Assembly: GCA_947595585.1 (NCBI GenBank)
Contig: CANQET010000007.1
Coordinates: 1-64,000, forward strand
Length of the DNA: 64,000 nt
From: an uncultured Clostridia bacterium
GTDB lineage: Bacteria > Bacillota > Clostridia > Christensenellales > Borkfalkiaceae
Direction of reading: 5' to 3'
Both the position numbers and the translations under genes were made by a program. This document shows, piece after piece, positions 15,810-24,700 of the stretch. How positions within the stretch are numbered: position 1 is the first letter of the stretch; every line of letters starts with the position of its first letter. The notes under the pieces were generated by a model, which was given only the letters and a program-made list of their open reading frames with translations, was not told the DNA's origin and ran no database searches.

Positions 15810-16559
15810 ATGAAACGCATTTTGATTCTCGAGAGCAACGAGGCCTTCGCAAAGGAACTCAAAGAACACTTTTTGCGCAAAGGGTACGAGATCTGTGGCG
15901 TGACGGGCGACGGCAAAGAGGGGTTGCGCCTTTTGGATGCGACTTCGCCGCAGACCGTCGTAATGAGCCTTTTTCTTACCTCATGTGACGGTTTTACCGT
16001 CCTCGAGGAGGCGCGTAAGGCCGGGAAGAAGGCGGATTTCGTCGTGATGGGGAACTTCGCCGACGACAAGATCATCGGCCGCGCGATCTCTCTCGGGGCG
16101 AGATATTATCTGATGAAGCCCGTCTCGGCCGAACTCGTCGAAGAGCGGGTCGCGGAGATCTCTTTGGAACTTCCCGTGCCCGCGGAACCCCTCGAGCGCA
16201 AGCGTGCGGGTTCCATCGATGAGCGCATCTCGGGCATCTTCATCGCCATCGGCATCCCGCCGCACATCAAGGGCTACGGCTATCTTCGGGAAGGCATCAA
16301 GATGGCCGTAAACGACCCCCATATCATCAATAATGTGACGAAGGGCCTCTATCCCATCATCGGGGAGAAGTTCCACACCTCGGCGAGCAAGGTAGAACGC
16401 GCCATCCGCCATGCGATCGAAGTCGCGTGGAACAGAGGGCGGGTCGACGCCATCAACGCCATCTTCGGCGCCCGCGTCTACATCGGGAGCGAAAAGCCGA
16501 CGAACAGCGAGTTCATCGCCCTCGTCGCGGATAAACTTATCCTCGAGAGCATGGTATAA
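15810..16559 (+). CDS. spo0A: Spo0A-like sporulation regulator with a degenerate receiver domain
   Basis: 249 residues from the ATG at 15810 (SD AAGAGG, 9 nt). The C-terminal DNA-binding domain is essentially canonical Spo0A: IPPHIKGYGYLREGI, ASKVERAIRHAIEVAW and KPTNSEFIALVADKL. The N-terminal receiver is not: the phospho-acceptor Asp (D56 of B. subtilis) aligns with Ser53 (VVMSLFL), the acidic pair becomes E8-S9, and the switch Thr becomes Gly81. The conserved Lys (K103, LMKP) remains. Phosphorelay control through the usual Asp looks impossible. It could be a constitutive or allosterically controlled Spo0A, or a paralogue of a normal copy elsewhere. Confidence 0.9.
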   Translation: MKRILILESNEAFAKELKEHFLRKGYEICGVTGDGKEGLRLLDATSPQTVVMSLFLTSCDGFTVLEEARKAGKKADFVVMGNFADDKIIGRAISLGARYYLMKPVSAELVEERVAEISLELPVPAEPLERKRAGSIDERISGIFIAIGIPPHIKGYGYLREGIKMAVNDPHIINNVTKGLYPIIGEKFHTSASKVERAIRHAIEVAWNRGRVDAINAIFGARVYIGSEKPTNSEFIALVADKLILESMV

Positions 16560-16572
16560 AAGGGATCGATAA

Positions 16573-16600
16573 AAAGGGGCCGCCGCGGGGCGGCCCCTTT
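16573..16600 (+). terminator. Terminator of the Spo0A-like gene
   Basis: AAAGGGGCCGCC / GGCGGCCCCTTT with a GCGG loop followed by GTTTTGT. It also lies at the 3' side of the convergent SHOCT gene. Confidence 0.8.
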
Positions 16601-16620
16601 GTTTTGTGCCTTATGGAAGA

Positions 16621-17322
16621 TCAACCGTTTAACAGTTCGGATTTCTTCTTTTCGTATTCGGCTTCCGTGATGGCGCCCATGTCGTAGAGCTCTTTATATT
16701 TTCTGATCTGCTCTGCCGCATCGCCTTCGGCGCGTTTTTCCCGCTTCTGTATGGCAAAGGTCTCGGGCAAGAGCTTCCATGAGACGAGGTGCCCCGCCGT
16801 AAACAGTGCGACGAGGATGAACAGCGCATAGGAAGCCGTGGTCCCCGCGATTTCGCTCGCAGACACCGCGGCGATCCCGTCTATCATATAGAGGAACGAG
16901 AATGCGGCGGAGGCGATCATGATGGCGAGCTGTACGCGTTCCGCTGTTTTCCGCGAAAACACGGTGAGTGCCAAGACGACGAGCACGATGCCCGCGATCG
17001 TTGCGAGCAGTTGTAGCCAGACAAAGGCCATGAGCATGGCCGCCACAGATTGGACGGCAGCGGGGATGTTGCCGAATAAGACGTCGAAGCCCAACGTCGT
17101 CCTTTCCAGGCCGAATGCCTGCAGATGAAGGACGGGGAAGGCCAGCCCGACAAACATGAATAGCACGGTGAGCGCCGTGATGCCGAACAAGACCCACTGC
17201 TTTGCCGTGAAGGCCGCAAGCCGCTGTCCGATAGGCGGCTTTTTGCGTTTGACTTCTTCGGTCGCGGGTTGGGTTGACTGAGGCTCCGCGGGCGTTTCTG
17301 TGTCAAAATTGGGTTCCTGCAT
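16621..17322 (-). CDS. Four-helix membrane protein with C-terminal SHOCT domain
   Basis: 233 residues. An acidic, Pro/Glu/Thr-rich cytosolic N-terminus (about 35 residues) is followed by four hydrophobic helices and a basic linker. The C-terminus is a clear SHOCT domain (IRKYKELYDMGAITEAEYE, ending KKKSELLNG), a short helix pair found at the ends of many membrane proteins. The function is unknown. Transcribed divergently from an XRE regulator, with an operator palindrome over its minus-10. Confidence 0.7.
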   Translation of the reverse strand: MQEPNFDTETPAEPQSTQPATEEVKRKKPPIGQRLAAFTAKQWVLFGITALTVLFMFVGLAFPVLHLQAFGLERTTLGFDVLFGNIPAAVQSVAAMLMAFVWLQLLATIAGIVLVVLALTVFSRKTAERVQLAIMIASAAFSFLYMIDGIAAVSASEIAGTTASYALFILVALFTAGHLVSWKLLPETFAIQKREKRAEGDAAEQIRKYKELYDMGAITEAEYEKKKSELLNG

Positions 17323-17346
17323 ACATTTTTCCTCCGATATACCAAT

Positions 17347-17379
17347 ATTTTCCTGTAATTTGGATTATAACAGGAAAAT
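17347..17379. promoter_or_regulatory. Operator-like inverted repeat between the SHOCT and XRE genes
   Basis: ATTTTCCTGT / ACAGGAAAAT, perfect 10-bp arms 13 nt apart. The minus-10 of the SHOCT gene lies between the arms. The adjacent XRE protein is the obvious candidate ligand. Confidence 0.6.
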
Positions 17380-17392
17380 CTTTCTTTGTCAA
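17364..17392 (-). promoter_or_regulatory. Consensus promoter of the SHOCT gene
   Basis: Minus strand TTGACA, 17-nt spacer, TATAAT, overlapping the palindrome. Such a strong promoter makes sense if held in check by a repressor. Confidence 0.82.
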
Positions 17393-17444
17393 GCCGATGA
17401 AGGAAAATAATAGTAAAATTCTAATTATGGAGAAAATAATTAGT

Positions 17445-17726
17445 ATGAACAGGATCAGAGAGTTGCGGGAAGACAGGGATCTGCGGCAAATCGACGTCGC
17501 GCAAGCGACGGGGATCGACCAGAAGACGCTCTCCAACTACGAGACGGGGCGGACCAACCCCGATAGCTATGCCATCGTCAGGCTGGCGGAGTTTTTCGGG
17601 GTGAGCTGCGACTATCTCTTGGGCGTTACCGCGCGGAGCGTCCGCGATACGGACGACGTCCTCAGAGAATTAGAGGAGATCAAAGCGCGCATCGCGACCG
17701 TCGAACGGGCCTTAAAGCGCGGCTGA
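17445..17726 (+). CDS. XRE family transcriptional regulator
   Basis: 93 residues from the ATG at 17445, which follows GGAG by 12 nt; in-frame ATGs at 17397 and 17427 have no better SD. Helix-turn-helix: IRELREDRDLRQIDVAQATG then IDQKTLSNYETGRTNPD, the standard HTH_3 pattern, with a following FFGVSCDYLLG. A short amphipathic tail (VLRELEEIKARIATVERAL) probably dimerises. Likely represses itself and/or the divergent SHOCT gene. Confidence 0.82.
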   Translation: MNRIRELREDRDLRQIDVAQATGIDQKTLSNYETGRTNPDSYAIVRLAEFFGVSCDYLLGVTARSVRDTDDVLRELEEIKARIATVERALKRG

Positions 17727-17766
17727 AGGCCATACACAGGCGAGACGCAGGATGCGAAAAGGCGCG

Positions 17767-17788
17767 GCGGATACCGAGGGGTATCCGC
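17767..17788 (+). terminator. Hairpin after the XRE gene
   Basis: GCGGATACC / GGTATCCGC with a GAGG loop; weak downstream T content (TGTGCCTTTAT). Confidence 0.45.
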
Positions 17789-17908
17789 TGTGCCTTTATA
17801 TTGGGCGAAATTTCCGCGCGGGGGCGCAAGGCCACGCGTGTGCGCGGCGGAAAAAACAGATAAAATAATAAAATTACAAAATCCCGCAAAAAAATTTGCG
17901 CAATTTCG

Positions 17909-17937
17909 TTGAAAAATCGCGCGGGAAATGTTATACT
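17909..17937 (+). promoter_or_regulatory. Sigma-A promoter of the ftsK operon
   Basis: TTGAAA, 17-nt spacer, TATACT, about 55 nt upstream of the GTG start. Confidence 0.75.
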
Positions 17938-17991
17938 GTAGAATGAAATCATATGCGTATTCCTTGCGCGCGGGGAAACGGAGGTAACAAC

Positions 17992-20900
17992 GTGAACGGA
18001 GTGGGTCGCGGCGAAAAAGAAGAAAACAAGGAGAAGACGTCTGTCCTCACGCGGGAGACCGTCGGTATGACGCTGTTTCTCTTCAGCGTCATCCTCACTT
18101 TTATTTTGGTGACGGGAAGATACGTATTCGGGGAGATCGGCCTTGCGATCGCCTCCTTTTTCATCGGGGTGTTCGGCTTCTATGCCTACCCCGTCTTTGC
18201 GCTTCTCATCTACACTTCCGTCGCCCTCATCGCGAATAAGCGGTGGATCCCCATCCGTTGGCTCGTGGATCTCATGCTGCTCTGCGCCGCAGTCCTCTTG
18301 ATCGTACATACCTCCACCGCCGAGCGCTTCTATCAGACGGCGGAGGGCGTGCAGAGCTTCGGCGCCTACATTGCGGGCTGCTGGGGCGCCGCGGCAGAGG
18401 GGATCGCGCACGGCACGGGCGGCGGCGTGTTCTTCGGGCTCATCGCCTATCCCATCCGTCATTTCTTTACGGCGGCGGGGGCGTATGTGCTGTATGCGCT
18501 GCTCACGCTCGTCGCACTCTTCTGCACCTTACTGCTCACCCCCCTCAGAAAGCGGATCTTCCCCTCCGTCAACGACGAAAAGAAACCCAAGGAGAAGAAA
18601 GAACCTGCCGAGAAGTCCGAGATGCCCATCCCTTCCAAGGACGACTCCGTGAATTTCTCGGGCATGCCCGCGCCCGAGCGTGCGCCCGTGCCCGATGCCG
18701 AGCCCACGGCGGCGACCCGCAGCTATGCGACCCGAAGTGAACAACCCGCCCCCGAGGCACAGCCCGTAGGCGCGGAGAGAACGGCCTACGAACTCGCCTA
18801 CGAACGGGCATACGGCCGCTACGGCTACGGCGCATACGGTGCTTACGGCGCCTATCCTTACGCCCCGCAGCCCGAGCCGCCGCAAGAGCCCGCGCCCGCA
18901 CCCGAACCCGAGCCGCAGCCTTCTGCCTCCGACGACATCTTTTCCGGGGCACCCGATTACCGCGGCAACCTCTTCTACGATCGGGATTCCATCTTCAACA
19001 CCATCCGCAGATCCCCCGAGCCCCCGCAGAGCCCTTCGTCCGCGGCAACGGGGAGTACGCCCGCCGCATCGGCCGCTGCATCCCCGCGCGAGAACTACAC
19101 GGACGCATTCTCACGGGAGGCCGAGGAGCCGCGTACGACCCTTCCCCGCAAGGTGACCCCCGCCCCGCAGCAGCCTACGCGGAGCGAAGAGATCAACTAT
19201 CCCGCGCTCTCCTATCAACCGCCGTTCACGCCGTCGGAGGAAAAGCGCGATTACTACCGCAACGATGTACCGGATCCTTCCGAGCGTCCCGCTTCGCCCG
19301 AGCCGCCCGCCCGCGGTGTGACCGACGCCGAAGAGGGGGGAAGGGAGTCCATGCGCCGCATGTTCGGCGGACTGCGGGAGGACCGCGACACCGAGTCTTC
19401 GGGCCGCGACGGCTTCCTCCAAGGCCCCAAGCGCGAAGAGCTGCCCCGCAGCGATCTCCCCGAGGAGCCCAAGCGGGACGAACCGACCCGTAGCAGTTTT
19501 CTTGAGGAGCCCAAGCGGGACGAACCGACCCGTAGCAGTTTTCTCGAGGAGCCCAAGCGGGACGAACCGACCCGTAGCAGTTTTCTTGAGGAGCCCAAGC
19601 GGGACGAACCGACCCGTAGCAGTTTTCTCGAAGAACCCAAGCGCGAAGAACCTTCACGGGGGAGCTTCCTCGATGCACCGCGGCGCGAAGAGCCCACCCG
19701 CAGCAGTTTTCCCGAGGAGCCCAAGCGGGACAGCCGCGATTCCTTGCGCGACTTCTTCGGCGAGCGGCGCGATGAGCCACGCAGCAGCTTCTTTGAGGAA
19801 CCCAAGCGCGACGAGCCTCGCAGCGGCTTCTTTGAGGAACCCAAGCGCGACGAGCCTCGCAGCGGCTTCTTTGAGGAACCCAAGCGCGACGAGCCTCGCA
19901 GCGGCTTCTTTGAAGAACCTAAGCGGGACGAGCCTCGCAGCAGTTTCTTCGAGGAACCGACCCGCGAGACGCCCACCCGCGATGAGACGCGCGATGTCCG
20001 CGGCCGCTCTTCGGCAAGCCTCTTCGATGAAGAGGAGGAGCTCGGCGAGGAGCCGCAAGAGGACCGTGAAGACCGCGGCCTGAGAGATCTCCGCCGCACG
20101 GCCGCCTCCCGTGCAGAGCGCCCCGCGCCCGCCGCCAAGGAGGAGAAGCCGCGCGAAAAGCACGTCTATAAACCCTACAATCCGCCGCCCATCGAGCTCT
20201 TCCAGGAGTACGATGAAACGGTACAGGTCCCCCCCGAAGAGATCAAGTGCAACAAGGAGATCATCATCGATACGCTCAAGAATTTCCGTGTCGAGACGCA
20301 GATCGAGCGGGTCACGTGCGGATCCACGGTCACCCGCTACGATATCGATATCCCCCGCAACGCCTCTATCTCCTCGGTCACCAAGCACGCCGTGGAGATC
20401 GCAATGCGCCTGCGCGCGGCACGCGGCGTGAACATGTACGCCAACAACGAGGCGGGGGCGATCTCGATCGAGGTCCCCAACGCCCGCCGTGCGACGGTGG
20501 GGCTGCGCTCCATCCTGAATTCCCGCGAATTCCGCGAGACAAAGCCCACATCTTTGACCTTTGCGATCGGCAAGGATATCGAGGGGCGGTGCGTCTGCGG
20601 AGATATCGTGGATATGACCCACATCCTCGTCGCGGGGACGACGGGCTCGGGCAAGAGCGTCTGCCTCAACTCGATGATCATCAGCCTCATCTGCAAGTAT
20701 TCGCCCGAACAGCTCCGTCTCATCCTCGTCGACCCCAAGCACACCGAGTTTACGGCGTATGAAGGCATCCCGCATCTCATGATCAACGAGATCATCACCG
20801 ATGCCCCCAAGACGGTCGCCGCGCTCAAGTGGGCGGTCGAAGAGATGGAACGCCGCTATGTGCTCTTTAAGGATAAGACGCATGAAGGGGGGATGCCCAT

Positions 20901-21648
20901 CCATAAACTCGATGACTACAACTCCGCCCTCAACGAGGACGAGGAGAAACTGCCCAAGATCGTCATCGTCGTCGATGAGCTCGCCGACCTCATGTCGGTC
21001 GCAAAGCAGGATATCGAAGCCCTCATCCAGCGCATCTCCCAGAAGGCACGCGCGGCGGGCATCCACCTCGTGCTTGCCACCCAGCGCCCTTCGACCGACG
21101 TCATCACGGGCGTCATCAAGAGCAATCTTCCGACGCGTATCGCCCTCTCGGTGAGTTCGGATATCGATTCCCGCGTCATCCTCGACGCCTCGGGCGCAGA
21201 GAAGCTCCTCGGCAACGGCGACCTCATCTTCACGATCGGCGGCTCCGCCCGCGTCCGTGCGCAGGGCGCTTGGATCAGCAACAAGGAGATGAAGGCCGTC
21301 ATCGACTACGTCAAGGAGAACAACGAAAATTACTACGACGAGAGCGTACTCGACTACATGAACCGCATCGAGCAATCGGACGGCGACGATGACGACGGCG
21401 AAGGCGGCAAGGCGAGCGGCGAAGTCGGCGAAAACTACATCCGTGCGCTTGCGATCGTCGTCAAGCGCGGACAGGCTTCCATCTCCCTCATCCAGCGCAC
21501 TTGCTCTGTGGGCTATAGCACCGCGGGCAAGATCATCGAATGGATGGAGGCGATGAAGTACATCTCGCCCTTCGACGGCAAGGCCAAGGCGCGCGACGTC
21601 CTGCTCACCCAGCAGGAGTTCGATAACCTCTACGGGGGCTACGATTGA
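17992..21648 (+). CDS. ftsK: DNA translocase FtsK/SpoIIIE with repeat-expanded linker
   Basis: 1218 residues from the GTG at 17992, preferred over the ATG at 17953 because GGAGGT lies 6 nt before it. Four N-terminal membrane helices (residues about 20-190), then a very long disordered linker (about 190-700) rich in Pro, Glu, Arg and Tyr-Gly. The FtsK alpha/beta motor has Walker A GTTGSGKS (near 881) and Walker B IVVDELADLM (near 990), and the C-terminal gamma winged helix (ALAIVVKRGQASISLIQR) reads polar KOPS/SRS sites. It pumps DNA at division and sporulation septa. Most family members have 750-850 residues, so the linker is unusually long. First gene of ftsK-rimO-pgsA-cinA-recA. Confidence 0.93.
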   Translation: MNGVGRGEKEENKEKTSVLTRETVGMTLFLFSVILTFILVTGRYVFGEIGLAIASFFIGVFGFYAYPVFALLIYTSVALIANKRWIPIRWLVDLMLLCAAVLLIVHTSTAERFYQTAEGVQSFGAYIAGCWGAAAEGIAHGTGGGVFFGLIAYPIRHFFTAAGAYVLYALLTLVALFCTLLLTPLRKRIFPSVNDEKKPKEKKEPAEKSEMPIPSKDDSVNFSGMPAPERAPVPDAEPTAATRSYATRSEQPAPEAQPVGAERTAYELAYERAYGRYGYGAYGAYGAYPYAPQPEPPQEPAPAPEPEPQPSASDDIFSGAPDYRGNLFYDRDSIFNTIRRSPEPPQSPSSAATGSTPAASAAASPRENYTDAFSREAEEPRTTLPRKVTPAPQQPTRSEEINYPALSYQPPFTPSEEKRDYYRNDVPDPSERPASPEPPARGVTDAEEGGRESMRRMFGGLREDRDTESSGRDGFLQGPKREELPRSDLPEEPKRDEPTRSSFLEEPKRDEPTRSSFLEEPKRDEPTRSSFLEEPKRDEPTRSSFLEEPKREEPSRGSFLDAPRREEPTRSSFPEEPKRDSRDSLRDFFGERRDEPRSSFFEEPKRDEPRSGFFEEPKRDEPRSGFFEEPKRDEPRSGFFEEPKRDEPRSSFFEEPTRETPTRDETRDVRGRSSASLFDEEEELGEEPQEDREDRGLRDLRRTAASRAERPAPAAKEEKPREKHVYKPYNPPPIELFQEYDETVQVPPEEIKCNKEIIIDTLKNFRVETQIERVTCGSTVTRYDIDIPRNASISSVTKHAVEIAMRLRAARGVNMYANNEAGAISIEVPNARRATVGLRSILNSREFRETKPTSLTFAIGKDIEGRCVCGDIVDMTHILVAGTTGSGKSVCLNSMIISLICKYSPEQLRLILVDPKHTEFTAYEGIPHLMINEIITDAPKTVAALKWAVEEMERRYVLFKDKTHEGGMPIHKLDDYNSALNEDEEKLPKIVIVVDELADLMSVAKQDIEALIQRISQKARAAGIHLVLATQRPSTDVITGVIKSNLPTRIALSVSSDIDSRVILDASGAEKLLGNGDLIFTIGGSARVRAQGAWISNKEMKAVIDYVKENNENYYDESVLDYMNRIEQSDGDDDDGEGGKASGEVGENYIRALAIVVKRGQASISLIQRTCSVGYSTAGKIIEWMEAMKYISPFDGKAKARDVLLTQQEFDNLYGGYD
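19462..19671 (+). repeat. 42-bp in-frame minisatellite in ftsK
   Basis: Near-identical units start at 19462, 19504, 19546 and 19588, with a diverged fifth at 19630. Each encodes EEPKRDEPTRSSFL (14 residues) in the FtsK linker. Confidence 0.9.
19795..19950 (+). repeat. 39-bp in-frame minisatellite in ftsK
   Basis: Units start at 19795, 19834, 19873 and 19912, encoding EEPKRDEPRSGFF (13 residues). It is related in sequence to the 42-bp array but has a different period, so the two expanded separately. Confidence 0.9.
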
Positions 21649-22982
21649 TGCGCAAGAAGACCTTCTTCATGGCGTCGCTCGGGTGCGATAAGAACCGCGT
21701 CGACGGGGAGAGACTGCTCGGCGAGATCGTGCGGCGGGGGCATACGATCACAGACGACCCCCAAGAGGCCGAGATCGTCATCGTCAACACCTGTGCCTTT
21801 TTGAACGCGGCACGCGAGGAGAGCATCAACGCCATCCTCGATTACGATACCCTGCGCGCGGGGCGTTCGGAACGTACCCCGGGCAAGCTCGAAAAGCTCG
21901 TCGTCGCGGGGTGCCTCTCCGAAAAATTCACCTCAGATCTCAAAAAGCACCTGCCCGAGGCCGACGTCCTGCTCGGCGTGAAGGATGCCTCCGGGCTCTT
22001 TTCCGCGCTCGAGGCCTCCTATGCGGAGGGGCGGCAGATCGACGCCGTGGGTACGGGCACGGGGGAGCGCACGGAGCGCTTTGTCTCCACGGCTCCCCAC
22101 ATCAAATATCTCAAGATCGCCGACGGCTGCTTCAACCATTGCACCTACTGCCTCATCCCCAAGATCCGCGGAAAGTACGTCTCCTACCCCATGGAGGAGC
22201 TCGTGAAGGAGGCAAGGGGGTTGGGGCAGACCGAGGAGCTCGTGCTCGTCGCACAGGATACGACGCGCTACGGCGAGGACCTCGGCAAGAACCGCTTTCC
22301 CGAGCTCATCCGAAGGCTCTCCGACCTCGAAAACATCGGGCATATCCGCCTTTTGTATTGCTATCCCGAGGCGGTCACGGAGGCGCTCATCCGCGAATTT
22401 CAGGAGAACCCCAAACTTCTCAAATACATCGATCTTCCCATGCAGCACTCCGAGGACCGCATCCTAAAGCTCATGGGGCGGCGGGGCAGAAGAGAGGACC
22501 TCGAAGCGCTCGTAAAGACCCTTCGCCATGAAGTCCCGGGCATCGCCCTCCGCTCGACGTTCATCGCGGGCTTTCCCTCGGAGACCGAGAAAGAACACAG
22601 GGGGATGTTATCGTTTCTCGAGGAGATGAAGTTCGAAAACTGCGGATTTTTCGCCTATTCCCGTGAGCCCGAAACGCCCGCCTACGGCATGCGCGGGCAG
22701 GTGCATCCCTCCACCAAAAAGCGGTGGGTGCGCGAGCTCTACGAAAGGCAGGCGAAGATTTCCGCGGCGCTTCTTCAGGGCCGCGTGGGGGAGACGCTTC
22801 CCGTGCTCGTGGACGGGTATGACAAGATCGGCTACATCGGGCGGGCGTACTTCCAGGCGCCCGAGATCGACGGGAACGTCTCCTTCGTCTCTCCGAAGCG
22901 CAAGCTCACCCCCGGGGAGATCGTCCCCGTCAAAATCGGATCCGCCGAAACTTACGACCTTTTCGGCATCGTCGAGGAATAA
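21648..22982 (+). CDS. rimO: Ribosomal protein S12 methylthiotransferase RimO
   Basis: 444 residues. N-terminal MTTase domain with cysteines in SLGCDKNRVD, NTCAF and VAGCLS; radical SAM CxxxCxxC in GCFNHCTYCLIPKIRGKY; C-terminal TRAM domain. The SLGCxKNxVD start and lack of MiaB-type motifs identify RimO, which adds a methylthio group to an Asp of ribosomal protein S12 using two Fe-S clusters. The ATG overlaps the ftsK stop (TGATG). Confidence 0.93.
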   Translation: MRKKTFFMASLGCDKNRVDGERLLGEIVRRGHTITDDPQEAEIVIVNTCAFLNAAREESINAILDYDTLRAGRSERTPGKLEKLVVAGCLSEKFTSDLKKHLPEADVLLGVKDASGLFSALEASYAEGRQIDAVGTGTGERTERFVSTAPHIKYLKIADGCFNHCTYCLIPKIRGKYVSYPMEELVKEARGLGQTEELVLVAQDTTRYGEDLGKNRFPELIRRLSDLENIGHIRLLYCYPEAVTEALIREFQENPKLLKYIDLPMQHSEDRILKLMGRRGRREDLEALVKTLRHEVPGIALRSTFIAGFPSETEKEHRGMLSFLEEMKFENCGFFAYSREPETPAYGMRGQVHPSTKKRWVRELYERQAKISAALLQGRVGETLPVLVDGYDKIGYIGRAYFQAPEIDGNVSFVSPKRKLTPGEIVPVKIGSAETYDLFGIVEE

Positions 22983-22986
22983 GAAA

Positions 22987-23604
22987 ATGAATCTTCCCAA
23001 CAAACTCACGCTTTCGCGCATCTTCATGATCCCCGTGTTCGTCGTCGTGTTCTATCTCGGCGACCTGTGGCGGTATTGCTATCTCATCGCCGCTGGCGTG
23101 TTTGCGCTCGCCGCCTTCACCGATTTTCTCGACGGCCACATCGCGCGCAAATATCATCTCGTCACCAACATGGGCAAGTTTTTGGACCCCATTGCCGATA
23201 AAGTGCTCGTCTCGACGGCGTTCATCCTGCTCCTCACCCGTCCGCTCATCTTCGGCTACAACACGCTCGCGGGTTGGGGACCCATCGTGGCGGGCGTCTC
23301 CGTCGCGCTCATCATGGCGCGCGAGCTCATCGTCTCGGGCTTCCGCCTCATCGCGGTGGAGCGGGGGCTGGTGCTCGCCGCCGATAAACTCGGCAAGTTC
23401 AAGACGGTCGCGCAAGATGTCACGATCGCCGTCCTCCTCATCGTCATGCCCTTCTTGAGAGTGGGGGGCGACGTCGTGGGGTACGAGGAGCTCGGCGCGA
23501 TCATCGGCATGGCGCTTCTGCTCCTCTCCGCCGTGCTTACGGTGGTCTCGGGCTGCAACTACATCATCAAAAACCGCCAAGTGCTCAAAGAGGACGCAAA
23601 GTGA
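22987..23604 (+). CDS. pgsA: CDP-diacylglycerol-glycerol-3-phosphate 3-phosphatidyltransferase
   Basis: 205 residues from the ATG at 22987, 5 nt after rimO. The N-terminus MNLPNKLTLSRI is the family standard. The CDP-alcohol phosphotransferase motif D-G-A-R-G-D-D is seen in TDFLDGHIARKYH followed by GKFLDPIADK. Five to six membrane helices. It makes phosphatidylglycerophosphate, the precursor of phosphatidylglycerol. Confidence 0.93.
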   Translation: MNLPNKLTLSRIFMIPVFVVVFYLGDLWRYCYLIAAGVFALAAFTDFLDGHIARKYHLVTNMGKFLDPIADKVLVSTAFILLLTRPLIFGYNTLAGWGPIVAGVSVALIMARELIVSGFRLIAVERGLVLAADKLGKFKTVAQDVTIAVLLIVMPFLRVGGDVVGYEELGAIIGMALLLLSAVLTVVSGCNYIIKNRQVLKEDAK

Positions 23605-24680
23605 AATACGCAGCGATCGTCCTCGTCAACCGCATGAATTCGCTCTCCGCAGTGGAGTTTACGCCCGTCACCGATGCCTTTCTTTCGGGGGGCGTCCCCC
23701 TCGATGAAGTCCTGTTTCTGCCCTACGACAGTCCGATGCAGATCTCTTCCGCGCTCGTGCGCTGCGGCAATCTTTGCGACGGCGTCTTCCTCATCGCCGA
23801 AAGCATCCTGCTTCCCACGGCGCGGCGCATCATCGAAGAGACGGTGGGGGAGAAGTTTTCCGAGGAGTACCTGCTCGAGACCGAGAAGTGCCTCTTCGGC
23901 GTGCTTCCCGCAAAAGAAGATGGCAAAAAACTCGTACTCGGGGAGACGGTCCCCCGCATCGACGCCCGCAGAAAAATGCGCTATGCCCGCCTCGTTCTTT
24001 GTACCGTGCTCGCTCCCGCAGAGATCTTGCGCCGCGCCGTCGAGAGTGCGCGCGAAGCCGCGGGGGAGGGGGTGGAGATCCATCTCTTCGAACGCTACGG
24101 CGTATGCAGGATCGAACTTCTGTACCCCGATACGGCCCCCAAGATGGCGGTGGATGAAGCCATGCGCATCCTTGCAACCGAGCTCTCGGAATTCGTCTAT
24201 TCGGATCGGGATGAGAGCGTCGCGGCGCGGCTCGTCGATGCCCTCAAGCTCCGCAAGAAGAGGATCTCCGTCGCCGAAAGTTTCACGGGCGGCGGCATCG
24301 CGCGGGCGATCACCCGTATCCCCGGGGCAAGCGCCGTATATTTCGAGGGGATCAATGCCTACAACGCCCTCGCAAAGGAGGAGCGCCTCGGCGTCTCTTC
24401 GCTCACCATACGGCGGCAGGGGACGGTCTCCGACGATACGGCCTACGAGATGGCCGCGGGGCTCTTAAAGGCGGGCAACTGCGATCTCGCCGTCGCAACG
24501 ACGGGCGTCGCAGGACCCGATCCCGATGAAATGGGCAACCCTGTGGGGCTTTGTTACATCGCCGTGGGCACCAAGGAGCAGATCGATGTGTTCCGCTTCC
24601 GCCTCACGGGAGATAGGGAGACGATCTCGGAGACGGCGATCAACATCGCCCTCTTTCGCGCCTTCCGCAAACTCAGATAA
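23601..24680 (+). CDS. cinA: CinA-like protein with a divergent N-terminal domain
   Basis: 359 residues from a GTG that overlaps the pgsA stop (GTGA). The C-terminal 150 residues are a clear CinA/PncC nicotinamide-nucleotide amidase domain: [30 protein letters not shown], and ATTGVAGPD. The N-terminal 200 residues sit where the MoaB-like COG1058 domain belongs, but lack its GTELL and GD(D/N) signatures and are shorter. The neighbours pgsA and recA are exactly those of cinA in many Firmicutes, supporting orthology. Confidence 0.82.
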   Translation: MKYAAIVLVNRMNSLSAVEFTPVTDAFLSGGVPLDEVLFLPYDSPMQISSALVRCGNLCDGVFLIAESILLPTARRIIEETVGEKFSEEYLLETEKCLFGVLPAKEDGKKLVLGETVPRIDARRKMRYARLVLCTVLAPAEILRRAVESAREAAGEGVEIHLFERYGVCRIELLYPDTAPKMAVDEAMRILATELSEFVYSDRDESVAARLVDALKLRKKRISVAESFTGGGIARAITRIPGASAVYFEGINAYNALAKEERLGVSSLTIRRQGTVSDDTAYEMAAGLLKAGNCDLAVATTGVAGPDPDEMGNPVGLCYIAVGTKEQIDVFRFRLTGDRETISETAINIALFRAFRKLR

Positions 24681-24700
24681 AAACCGAAAGGAGAAGATAC

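Noticed and set aside
17953-17991. Upstream ATG as the ftsK start
   Set aside because: It lacks an SD, whereas GTG at 17992 follows GGAGGT at ideal spacing.
19462-19950. Regular repeats, possible CRISPR
   Set aside because: They are in-frame coding minisatellites inside ftsK.
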